From: SIG622 sp045604705
Lineage (GTDB): Bacteria > Bacillota > Clostridia > Oscillospirales > CAG-382
NCBI GenBank assembly: GCA_045604705.1
Contig: JAZUOO010000029.1
Location: 1 to 9,452, forward strand
Length of the DNA: 9,452 nucleotides
Direction of reading: 5' to 3'
Position 1 is the stretch's first letter. Each line of letters opens with the position of its first letter. A program made the translations under genes and the position numbers. Below the pieces are notes generated by a model that saw only the letters and a program-made list of their open reading frames with translations, did not search any database and was not told the origin of the DNA. This document shows positions 1-6,419 of the stretch, in pieces.

Positions 1-118
1 TAAATGTGCTTCGCACGCTTAAAGCGAATTTAATTTAGCTACTCCAAAGGAGTTATTTAGCTATTGCGAAGCAATAATTTCGCTTTGCACGATAGTGCAA
101 AATTTAGCTAAGACTAAA
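1..118. repeat. array of six mini-hairpins
   Basis: Six short inverted repeats follow one another, several separated by TTTAGCT-like linkers: GTGC-TTC-GCAC (6-16), CGCT-TAA-AGCG (16-26), ACTCC-AAA-GGAGT (41-53), ATTGC-GAA-GCAAT (63-75), TTTGCAC-GATA-GTGCAAA (84-101) and TTTAG-CTAAGA-CTAAA (103-118). No reading frame or RNA family is recognised. The hairpins belong to the same triloop style seen in other spacers of this window. Function is unknown; the array may be the 3' flank of a gene lying left of the window. Confidence 0.7.
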
Positions 119-154
119 ATATCTCTATGGTTCTGCTTTCCTCAAAAAAATTGA

Positions 155-179
155 AGCAGACACTTAGTGTCTGCTTTTT
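155..179 (+). terminator. rho-independent terminator
   Basis: A perfect 9-bp stem (AGCAGACAC, 155-163, with GTGTCTGCT, 167-175) with a TTA loop runs into TTTTT on the + strand. It should end a rightward transcript that begins left of the window. The minus strand also has a T7 run a few bases beyond the stem, so weak bidirectional use is possible. Confidence 0.85.
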
Positions 180-204
180 CGCCGTACAGGAATTGAACCC
201 GAGA

Positions 205-268
205 GGGCTTTTTGTGTCAAGAAAACAGTCTAAATGACTGTTTTTAGCATAAAGGTGAGAGACCTTTA
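205..268 (+). repeat. 64-nt structured repeat, copy B
   Basis: This element begins GGGCTTTTTG. It then carries a hairpin AAAACAGTC-TAAAT-GACTGTTTT (222-244), the conserved GTTTTTAGCA, and a second hairpin TAAAGGT-GAGAG-ACCTTTA (250-268). A CCC-GAGA-GGG mini-stem (198-207) sits just in front. It aligns without gaps to the minus strand of 8217-8280, 46 of 64 bases identical. Most differences fall in the first hairpin, where base pairing is mostly kept. It lies 276 nt upstream of the AraC-family gene on the same strand. It could be a small RNA, a leader or attenuator element, or a dispersed repeat; the family is not recognised. Confidence 0.7.
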
Positions 269-544
269 CGGTTTGAATCTTTTTTGTACTTTCGTGTTTA
301 GCACAAAGTGTTTTAAAATTATTGTTTTCCTGACAATTTCACAGAACAAGAAATCAATTTCATCAAAACCAATTTCGATTATAAATAATAAATCCCCTCT
401 GTGAGCTAAATTCCCTTTTACCCAAAAATTGTAACATCCCCCGGTGTAATATTTTACAAGTTTTCCACAAACCGTTTCGGAAATATTTCAGACATTATAT
501 TAGAATAATAAGTGTGTAAAGTACTTTGACGGAGGTAAACTCGG
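269..544 (+). promoter_or_regulatory. leader region of araC-family gene
   Basis: AT-rich and without a gene. It contains a small palindrome TGTAA-TATT-TTACA (445-458) that could be an operator, possibly autoregulatory. No convincing sigma-A promoter is visible; TAGAAT/TATATT near 496-506 could be a -10 but lacks a good -35. The ribosome binding site GGAGG (531-535) lies 9 nt before the ATG at 545. Confidence 0.35.
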
Positions 545-1504
545 ATGGCGGATAATAATATGCAGTATAAAAAGCACCGTGTTAAGAATTATATCAATAT
601 CAGCTCCATTGTCACCATCCACTATTTTGAATTTACCAAGGATTATATCTACAACGGCGAAAGCCACGATTTCTGGGAAATGGTCTACGTTGATAAGGGC
701 GAGATCATAGCAACGGCTGCAAGTCAAGATATAGTTCTCTGTCAGGGCGAGGCTCTTTTTCATAAACCCATGGAGTTCCATAAGCTGCGTTCCAACGGTA
801 TTTCAGCTCCAAATGTGTTTGTTATGAGCTTTGTCTGTGAGGATACGGCAATGAAGTTTTTTGAAGAAAAGCATATCCCGATACCCGCAAAGCTGAGAAG
901 TCTCATAACGGATATTATCGCCGAAAGTCAGACAACCTACGCACTTCCTGTTTTTGACAGGGATCTTAAAGAGTTAAGTATGGCGAAAAATCCCACCTTT
1001 GGAGGTTCGCAGATAATACGAATGAGACTTGAAGAGCTCCTTATCAAGCTTATTCGCAACGGCCTAGGTATTGAAGTAAACGGAACAGTGTCGGATCTTC
1101 GCATAAGAAAGGCACCGAAAAACGGCAAGTTCGGAAGTACCGTCGCAAGGGATGGAAATGCTATTCCTGACGACGGAGGCGAAAACCTTTCCGCGAAAAT
1201 AATTGAGATAATAAAACGTGACGGTATTTACGGTAATATAAATCTTGATAAGATCTGCAAGGAAGTCAACTACGGTAAGACATATATCTGTACACGCTTT
1301 AAGGCGGTTATGGGATACAGCGTTATGGAATACGTAAATATTTTGAAGATTGCCGAGGCAAAAAGGCTTATTCGCGAAAAGAATCATAACTTTATGCAGA
1401 TTTCAAATATGCTTAATTTCAATAATCCACACTATTTTTCAAAGGTGTTCAAGAAAATCACGGGGCTTTCGCCAAGGGAGTATATGAATACAGTTAATAT
1501 TTGA
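545..1504 (+). CDS. AraC-family transcriptional regulator
   Basis: A 319-aa cytoplasmic DNA-binding protein. The N-terminal part (about residues 20-100, around HDFWEMVYVDKGE) looks like the cupin-type sensor of AraC proteins. A less conserved linker spans about 105-212. The C-terminal AraC/XylS double helix-turn-helix spans about 215-316 and ends in the family signature region 286-314 (ISNMLNFNNPHYFSKVFKK, then TGLSPREYM). GGAGG 9 nt before the ATG supports the start, and the length is normal for the family. It is convergent with the isocitrate dehydrogenase gene and has no co-directional partner in the window, so its targets are unknown. Control of the neighbouring citrate pathway, or of a sugar pathway outside the window, are both possible. 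The family call is firm; the ligand cannot be read from the sequence. Confidence 0.93.
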   Translation: MADNNMQYKKHRVKNYINISSIVTIHYFEFTKDYIYNGESHDFWEMVYVDKGEIIATAASQDIVLCQGEALFHKPMEFHKLRSNGISAPNVFVMSFVCEDTAMKFFEEKHIPIPAKLRSLITDIIAESQTTYALPVFDRDLKELSMAKNPTFGGSQIIRMRLEELLIKLIRNGLGIEVNGTVSDLRIRKAPKNGKFGSTVARDGNAIPDDGGENLSAKIIEIIKRDGIYGNINLDKICKEVNYGKTYICTRFKAVMGYSVMEYVNILKIAEAKRLIREKNHNFMQISNMLNFNNPHYFSKVFKKITGLSPREYMNTVNI

Positions 1505-1681
1505 ATTTTGAAGTGCAAGGGTAATTTGTTTTGCGTATATTTAAAAAACACACAGTATCATATAAAACGCAGAGATTATCCTGACATAGTTATACCTACA
1601 AGAACATCGCAAAGGGTCAGATTGACAGAAAAACTTACTGCATCTGAGAAAAGTGCGAGGTTTACAAGGTTATGGTATTTC

Positions 1682-1715
1682 ATCCCGGTAAAGGTCATGC
1701 TTTTCCGGGATTTTG
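1682..1715 (+). terminator. rho-independent terminator after araC-family gene
   Basis: Stem ATCCCGG (1682-1688) with CCGGGAT (1705-1711), extended inward after one T-T mismatch by AAAG (1690-1693) with CTTT (1700-1703), loop GTCATG. It is followed by TTTTGCCTT. It lies about 180 nt past the regulator stop. The stretch 1505-1681 before it holds no supported gene. Confidence 0.7.
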
Positions 1716-1741
1716 CCTTAAATACGAATAACAAAACGAAA

Positions 1742-1770
1742 GGACATACACCCCGAAAAGGTATATGTCC
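1742..1770 (-). terminator. terminator after isocitrate dehydrogenase
   Basis: An 11-bp stem, 1742-1752 with 1760-1770 (GGACATACACC / GGTATATGTCC), is fully paired on the minus strand through one G-U pair. There it is followed by TTTCGTTTTGTT. It lies 45 nt after the stop of the minus-strand isocitrate dehydrogenase gene and should end the citrate-pathway transcripts. A T-rich run also follows it on the + strand, so it may act from both sides of these convergent genes. Confidence 0.7.
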
Positions 1771-1814
1771 AAAATTTATGTTTTTTTATAATTTCCGATA
1801 TTAAGGCTTAAAGC

Positions 1815-2954
1815 TTAAAGTGCCGCAATGAGAGCATCACCGTACTCACGACAGGTATTTCCGTCCTTTGTTCCTGTGACAACCACCTTGCCGTCCTCAT
1901 CTATCTTTGCCATGGCATCATCAAGAGTCTTTGCCTTGTCGCCCATGCCGATATGACGAAGAAGCATAGCGAGAGCCTTGAGTATACTCTGCGGATTTGC
2001 AAAAGAGCCAAGTCCCTCCTCTATCATTCTGGGAGCTGTGCCGTGGATAGCCTCGAACATAGCGTACTTGTCGCCGATATTCGCACTTCCCGCAGTGCCA
2101 ACGCCTCCCTGTATCTGAGCCGCTTCGTCGGTAATAATATCACCGTAAAGGTTGGGAAGAACAAACACCTGGAACTTACTTCTGATGTCCTCATTCACAA
2201 GATTTGCCGCCATGATGTCGATGTACCATTCTTCTGCGGTAATTTCCGGGTATTCGGAAGCAATCTCGTTGCAGATAAGCGAGAACTTGCCGTCTGTTTT
2301 CTTCATGATATTTGCCTTTGTGACGATGGAAACATTAGTCTTTCCGTTAGCCTTTGCATATTCAAATGCGGCTCTTGCGATTCTCTTTGTACCTGCGTTT
2401 GTGGTAACCTTAAAGTCAAAGGCGAGCTTGTCCGGGACTTCAAAGCCCGAAGAGCCCAGAACATATTCACCCTCGGTATTCTCTCTGTAGAATATCCAGT
2501 CGATGTTCTTCTCGGGAACGCATACGGGACGTACATTTGCATAAAGGTCAAGCTCACGTCGCAGAGTTACGTTTGCACTCTCCATTGTGCCACCCTTGGG
2601 AGTTGTTGTCGGGCCTTTGAGAAGCACGTCGCATTCTTTTATTGCCGCAAGGACATCCGTAGGTACGGGCTGATTCTTTTCGAGTCTGTTTTCTATTGTC
2701 AGTCCCTCGATTTCACGAATCTCTATTTTGCCGCACTCAATCTCTTTTGCAAGTAATTTTTGTGCAACACGTCTTGCTTCATCGACTATAATCGGACCTA
2801 TTCCGTCACCGCCGATAACACCGATGATTATTTTATCCTTTGTTGCAAAATCCGTTCTTTCTGTATTGTTCTCCATTCTGTCGGCACGTTCGAGCTGAGC
2901 CTCCAGCAATTTTCTGAAATGGGCACAGTATTGGTCTATGTTGTAGTTTGGCAT
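1815..2954 (-). CDS. icd: isocitrate dehydrogenase (NAD/NADP-type)
   Basis: A 379-aa enzyme of the isocitrate/isopropylmalate dehydrogenase family. It oxidatively decarboxylates isocitrate to 2-oxoglutarate in the cytoplasm. Seen: GGDGIGP (48-54); the substrate loop with ESANVTLRRELDLYANVRP (125-143), whose Ser126 and Asn128 match the isocitrate-binding Ser and Asn of E. coli Icd; Tyr164; Lys213 in VTKANI; metal-binding Asp272 and Asp276 in GDIITDEAA; and the cofactor loop HGTAPRM (304-310). The start MPNYN is chosen because AGAAAGGAAAT precedes it; an upstream in-frame Met at 3038 lacks this. About 40 residues precede the core, more than usual. It is the last gene of the citrate-to-2-oxoglutarate block, 248 nt after aconitase. 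Cofactor choice is unclear: Arg309 replaces the Lys of NADP enzymes and the Asp of NAD enzymes. Confidence 0.93.
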   Translation of the reverse strand: MPNYNIDQYCAHFRKLLEAQLERADRMENNTERTDFATKDKIIIGVIGGDGIGPIIVDEARRVAQKLLAKEIECGKIEIREIEGLTIENRLEKNQPVPTDVLAAIKECDVLLKGPTTTPKGGTMESANVTLRRELDLYANVRPVCVPEKNIDWIFYRENTEGEYVLGSSGFEVPDKLAFDFKVTTNAGTKRIARAAFEYAKANGKTNVSIVTKANIMKKTDGKFSLICNEIASEYPEITAEEWYIDIMAANLVNEDIRSKFQVFVLPNLYGDIITDEAAQIQGGVGTAGSANIGDKYAMFEAIHGTAPRMIEEGLGSFANPQSILKALAMLLRHIGMGDKAKTLDDAMAKIDEDGKVVVTGTKDGNTCREYGDALIAAL

Positions 2955-2996
2955 TTTTATTTCCTTTCTGTTTGGATAAATGCTGTTTTGGTATTG

Positions 2997-3190
2997 GCAT
3001 ATCCCGCAGGGGCGACCTGTGGTCGTCCGCTTTCGCAAACATTGTTGATTAATATATGCAATACATAATACAATATGTATGGTTTAATGTGTGTGATTTA
3101 ATGTGTACAGTTTAATATGTGGATTTACCATGTATTATTTAACCTGTGCGGTGGAATAACGGGCGACCACAGGTCGCCCCTACGATATGC
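2997..3190. mobile_element. MITE-like element between acn and icd
   Basis: A 194-nt non-coding unit bounded by inverted repeats. The left end has GCATATC (2997-3003) then AGGGGCGACCTGTGGTCG (3008-3025). The right end carries the exact reverse complement of that 18-mer (3164-3181) and GATATGC (3184-3190). Each end is itself a hairpin, GGGCGACC-loop-GGTCGCCC, perfect at 3161-3179. The interior contains five degenerate TTTAAT-type units of 13-14 nt (3083-3151). No transposase is present, so it would be moved in trans, if at all. The right-end hairpin lies 22 nt after the aconitase stop and could weaken read-through, but it has no T-run. Confidence 0.65.
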
Positions 3191-3202
3191 TGTATGTTAA
3201 GG

Positions 3203-5134
3203 TTAGCTGTTCTTCGCCTTTGTATATCCGAGAAGTCCTCCGCATTTGAGCATCTCTTTTTGTCTTTCCGAGAATGAACATACAAGTGTAAAACTTTCTC
3301 CTGTGGTTTTGTCAAGCAACGTAACCTCGCCCTTGTCCATACCCTCATGGATGCCGCAGAGCATGAGGTTGTCACCCTGTGTCAGCTTATCGTAGTCGTC
3401 GGCATTCTTGAATGTGAGAGGAAGAATACCTGCATTGATAAGGTTTGCAACATGGATTCTCGCAAAGCTCTTTGCAATTACACATCGAACACCAAGATAA
3501 AGCGGTACAAGAGCTGCGTGTTCACGGCTTGAGCCCTGTCCGTAGTTTGAGCCACCGACAACTATGCTCTTTCCTGCCGCCAGAGCTCTCTCGGGGAATG
3601 TCTTGTCACATACGCCGAAGCAGTACTGTGAGAGATGAGGGATATTTGAACGGTAAGGCAGTATCTTTGCACCTGCAGGCATAATGTGGTCGGTTGTGAT
3701 ATTGTCGCCGACTTTGAGCATGAGAGGTGCTTCTATTGTGTCTGTTACGGGATATGTATCAGGGAACTTCTTTATGTTGGGGCCACGGAGAATTTCAACG
3801 TCCTTTGCTTCTTCCTCGGATGCGGGTGCAATAACCGCACTGTCGTCTATCTTAAAGGTGTCGGGCATTGAAAATTCGGGCATAACTCCCAGTGTCATGG
3901 GGTCTGTAATCTCACCCGTGAGTGCAGCCGCAACAGCGGTTTCGGGAGAGCAAAGATAAACCTGTCCATCTGCAGTTCCGCTTCTGCCCTCGAAGTTTCT
4001 GTTAAAGGTACGAAGCGATACACCGCCGGAGTTAGGAGAGAAGCCCATACCGATGCAAGGTCCGCAGGCACATTCAAGAAGTCTTGCACCGGAAGCAATG
4101 ATGTCGGAAAGCGCACCGCAGTCTGCGAGCATACCGAGAACCTGCTTTGACCCGGGAGAAATTGAAAGGCTGACATCGGGATTTACAGTCTTGCCCTTAA
4201 GAATTGCCGCAACTTTCAGCATATCAAGAAGCGATGAGTTTGTACACGAGCCGATACAAACCTGATTTACCTTTGTACCCTTTAGCGATTCAACCTCAAC
4301 AACATTGTCAGGGCTGTGAGGACAAGCGATAAGAGGCTTGAGCGTTGAAAGATTTATGTCGATAATTCTGTCGTAAACCGCATCCGCATCGCTTGCAAGA
4401 GGGATATAATCCTCACCTCTGCCCTCTGCTTCAAGAAATGCCTTTGTAATTTCATCGGAGGGGAATATGGATGTAGTCGCACCAAGCTCTGTACCCATAT
4501 TTGTAATTGTAGCACGCTCGGGAACGGAGAGTGTCTTTACACCTTCGCCGCCCCATTCGATGATAGCTCCGACACCACCTTTTACGGAGAGTATACGGAG
4601 AATTTCAAGGCTGACGTCCTTTGCAGTAACAAAGGGGCGAAGCTTACCTGTAAGGTTTACCTTGAACATTTTGGGCATAGTGATGTAATATTCACCGCCG
4701 CCCATTGCAACCGCAACGTCAAGTCCGCCTGCACCGAACGCAAGCATACCTATACCGCCTCCTGTGGGAGTATGGCTGTCCGAGCCGATAAGTGTCTTTC
4801 CCGGCTTGCCGAAGCGTTCAAGATGTACCTGATGACAGATACCGTTGCCGGGTCTTGAAAAATAAATACCGTGTTTTTTTGCAATGCTGCCTATAAATCT
4901 GTGGTCGTCCGCATTTTCAAAGCCGCACTGCAGTGTATTGTGGTCTATGTACGCAACGCTTCTCTCCGTTCTTACTCTCGGAATGCCCATAGCTTCAAAT
5001 TCAAGATAAGCCATGGTTCCTGTTGCGTCCTGTGTAAGCGTCTGATCAATTCTCAGCGCAATTTCTGTTCCGACAGTCATTTCGCCGGAAACAAGATGAG
5101 ATTTTATTATTTTCTGTGCTATTGTAAGTCCCAT
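3203..5134 (-). CDS. acnA: aconitate hydratase (aconitase)
   Basis: A 643-aa single-chain aconitase that interconverts citrate and isocitrate through cis-aconitate in the cytoplasm, using a [4Fe-4S] cluster. Visible: GSDSHTPTGGG (117-127); SCTNS with cluster Cys297 (296-300); ECACGPC with Cys357 and Cys360, the other two cluster ligands (354-360); and the swivel-domain block GGSNYGQGSSREHAAL (527-542) with its catalytic serine/arginine region. The length and N-terminus suit the compact, about 640-660-aa Aquifex/mitochondrial-like class found in Clostridia rather than the 890-aa AcnA type. The start MGLTIAQ is set by CGGAGG 9 nt upstream of the ATG; an in-frame Met nine codons earlier lacks a binding site. 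It sits between the GntR regulator and isocitrate dehydrogenase, matching its place in the pathway. A homoaconitase or LeuC role is unlikely, because those are usually split into two subunits. Confidence 0.96.
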   Translation of the reverse strand: MGLTIAQKIIKSHLVSGEMTVGTEIALRIDQTLTQDATGTMAYLEFEAMGIPRVRTERSVAYIDHNTLQCGFENADDHRFIGSIAKKHGIYFSRPGNGICHQVHLERFGKPGKTLIGSDSHTPTGGGIGMLAFGAGGLDVAVAMGGGEYYITMPKMFKVNLTGKLRPFVTAKDVSLEILRILSVKGGVGAIIEWGGEGVKTLSVPERATITNMGTELGATTSIFPSDEITKAFLEAEGRGEDYIPLASDADAVYDRIIDINLSTLKPLIACPHSPDNVVEVESLKGTKVNQVCIGSCTNSSLLDMLKVAAILKGKTVNPDVSLSISPGSKQVLGMLADCGALSDIIASGARLLECACGPCIGMGFSPNSGGVSLRTFNRNFEGRSGTADGQVYLCSPETAVAAALTGEITDPMTLGVMPEFSMPDTFKIDDSAVIAPASEEEAKDVEILRGPNIKKFPDTYPVTDTIEAPLMLKVGDNITTDHIMPAGAKILPYRSNIPHLSQYCFGVCDKTFPERALAAGKSIVVGGSNYGQGSSREHAALVPLYLGVRCVIAKSFARIHVANLINAGILPLTFKNADDYDKLTQGDNLMLCGIHEGMDKGEVTLLDKTTGESFTLVCSFSERQKEMLKCGGLLGYTKAKNS

Positions 5135-5153
5135 GGGAAAACCTCCGGTTTTT

Positions 5154-5180
5154 AAATGCAAAATGCAAAATGCAAAATTT
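5154..5180. repeat. AAATGCA heptamer array
   Basis: Three exact tandem AAATGCA units (5154-5174) plus a partial fourth. They lie directly upstream of the aconitase ribosome binding site, so they would be in its leader. Related ATGCATT units lie at the far end of the same spacer (about 5360-5370 and 5414-5430). Confidence 0.75.
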
Positions 5181-5277
5181 TAGGATTTTTGTGCCGACTT
5201 TTGTTTTGCGGTAGGTGTGGGCGGCAAAAATCTTCTTTATTTGAATGTTATATGATTTTATGTTATAAATAATATTT

Positions 5278-5317
5278 TTTATATTCGGGGTTTGTGCAAT
5301 ACTGCAAGTTTACACAA
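5278..5317 (-). promoter_or_regulatory. possible acn promoter with overlapping inverted repeat
   Basis: On the minus strand, TTGCAG (5307-5302) and TATAAA (5283-5278) are separated by 18 nt. This is a moderate sigma-A match that would give a leader of about 135 nt. An inverted repeat, TTGTGCAA (5292-5299) and TTACACAA (5310-5317), 7 of 8 bases symmetric, overlaps the -35 and could be an operator. The support is position and sequence only. The rest of 5181-5330 shows nothing else recognisable. Confidence 0.3.
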
Positions 5318-5335
5318 TGCTTTCTGACTGATGAA

Positions 5336-5412
5336 GATTTGCAAAGCAAATCAACCTCGATTATGCATTAAGAAGTTCGCAAAGCGAACTCTAAAGAAAG
5401 CTTCGCTTTCTT
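5336..5412. repeat. three triloop hairpins in the gntR-acn spacer
   Basis: Perfect stems with three-base loops: GATTTGC-AAA-GCAAATC (5336-5352), AGTTCGC-AAA-GCGAACT (5374-5390) and AAGAAAGC-TTC-GCTTTCTT (5394-5412). All have GC-NNN-GC at the tip. They lie 37-113 nt after the GntR gene stop on the minus strand, without a clear T-run, so they are not classic terminators. They may stabilise or process the transcript between the two genes. Confidence 0.75.
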
Positions 5413-5448
5413 CTTACGCATTATGCATTGCAAAAGTCTCGCATTTGC

Positions 5449-6093
5449 CTACTCTCTCTCCGCTTTCTCAATATTATCTCTCGCATTCTTGATATGCTGA
5501 ATTGTGAGAAGCTCCGCAAGATCAGCATTTCCCGCAATTATGGCGTCATATATTGCTCTGTGTTCCTTGACCGATTGAAAAGCTCTGTCGTTGTTCTGCA
5601 CCGATGCCTTTCTGTATTTTGTAACTTTCTTGTGAAGCGGATGGAGAGTATCGTAAAGGGCCGTACTGCCGGAAAGTCTGTAAACCGCTTCGTGGAATTT
5701 TGAGTCCATGTTCTTTATGTTGTCCGCATCGCCCTTTTCCGTGTAAAATTCCTGAAGCTCAACTATGTCGCAAAGCTCCTTCCTACCCTCGTCGGTTATC
5801 CCCTCGGCTGCCCACTTTGATGCAAGCCCCTCGGTTCTGATTCTTATTTCGTACATATCGCATATATCTTTCTTTGATATACCGATTATAACCGCACCCT
5901 TTGTAGAGACCTCAATAAGATGCTCCTGTTCAAGACGGCGAAGTGCTTCTCTTATGGGTGTACGGCTGGTGCCGAGCTGCTCGGAAAGATGTATTTCCGT
6001 GAAAACCTCGCCTCTGGCGTATGTGCCGTTGAGAATGTTTTTTTCCAGCTGTTCAAATATCTGGTCGGCAAGGGAAACTGTTTTGTGTTCCAT
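5449..6093 (-). CDS. GntR-family (FCD) transcriptional regulator
   Basis: A 214-aa cytoplasmic repressor or activator of the FadR/FCD branch of GntR. The winged helix-turn-helix spans about residues 8-70, with the recognition region LSEQLGTSRTPIREALRRLE (36-55). The all-helical FCD ligand domain spans about 75-208. Candidate metal and ligand residues of FCD proteins are present: Asp130 and His134 (DSKFH), His178 (KEH) and His200 (QHI). The start MEHKTV is set by GGAGG 5 nt upstream; an earlier in-frame Met at 6150 lacks a site. It lies between Re-citrate synthase and aconitase in the same orientation, which suggests it controls this pathway. FCD regulators often sense carboxylic acids, so citrate or a related acid is a reasonable but unproven ligand. 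Confidence 0.93.
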   Translation of the reverse strand: MEHKTVSLADQIFEQLEKNILNGTYARGEVFTEIHLSEQLGTSRTPIREALRRLEQEHLIEVSTKGAVIIGISKKDICDMYEIRIRTEGLASKWAAEGITDEGRKELCDIVELQEFYTEKGDADNIKNMDSKFHEAVYRLSGSTALYDTLHPLHKKVTKYRKASVQNNDRAFQSVKEHRAIYDAIIAGNADLAELLTIQHIKNARDNIEKAERE

Positions 6094-6141
6094 GATTACC
6101 TCCGTAGAAGATGGTTGTGCAGAGGAAAGAAAGCTGTGATT

Positions 6142-6416
6142 AAAATTCACAATTCAAAATTCACAATGCACAACTGTGGTTGATTTCCGCTTGAGGATTT
6201 GACAAAATTTGTTGCTTTGGATAACGGAAATCTTCATTTATATTACCTTATGGTTGCAGCCATAAAAAACTAATGGTTGCTCGGCAACATAAAAACATTA
6301 ATTTATGTATCGCACATCCACATTAACACATCCAAACCGCCGCAGGCGATACAATCAAATGCAAATTGCGAAGCAATTAACCTCAATTGTGAATTGTGCA
6401 TTGTGAATTATGCATT
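6142..6416. mobile_element. MITE-like spacer bounded by inverted heptamer arrays
   Basis: The left boundary holds four tandem 7-nt units of the form A(A/C)AAT(T/G)C (6142-6169). The right boundary holds four inverted units, AATTGTG, AATTGTG, CATTGTG and AATTATG (6385-6412). The arms share a perfect 16-nt inverted match, AATTCACAATGCACAA (6158-6173) with its complement (6394-6409). The interior has hairpins ATGG-N6-CCAT (6250-6263), GTTGC-TCG-GCAAC (6276-6288) and AATTGC-GAA-GCAATT (6364-6378). No coding capacity is seen. The left boundary is about 50 nt upstream of the GntR start, so the element probably supplies that gene's leader. The right boundary nearly touches the Re-citrate synthase stop. 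Confidence 0.55.
6182..6232. promoter_or_regulatory. concentric palindromes upstream of gntR
   Basis: GATTTCCG (6182-6189) pairs with CGGAAATC (6225-6232). The inner palindrome ACAAA-A-TTTGT (6202-6212) has exactly the same centre (6207). It lies 89-139 nt upstream of the GntR start. It could be an operator or a large imperfect hairpin; no promoter consensus is clear nearby. Confidence 0.35.
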
Positions 6417-6419
6417 TAT

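Noticed and set aside
1..118. CRISPR-like array
   Set aside because: The hairpins differ in sequence and spacing; there is no constant direct repeat with unique spacers and no cas gene.
181..208. tRNA T-arm-like sequence on the minus strand (GGGTTCAATTCC)
   Set aside because: The matching 5' acceptor strand and anticodon arm are absent, one T-stem pair fails, and the segment overlaps the start of the structured repeat, so a tRNA gene is not supported.
1508..1804. 98-codon open frame after the AraC-family gene
   Set aside because: No ribosome binding site, unlikely composition, and it runs through two terminator hairpins (1682-1715 and 1742-1770).
1953..2756. Long + strand frame of 267 codons
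   Set aside because: It lies wholly inside the isocitrate dehydrogenase gene on the other strand, and the Cys/Leu-rich product is typical of an antisense shadow.
3083..3151. Iteron-type replication origin
   Set aside because: The TTTAAT-type units are degenerate, of unequal length, and lie inside a small inverted-repeat element with no replication gene nearby.
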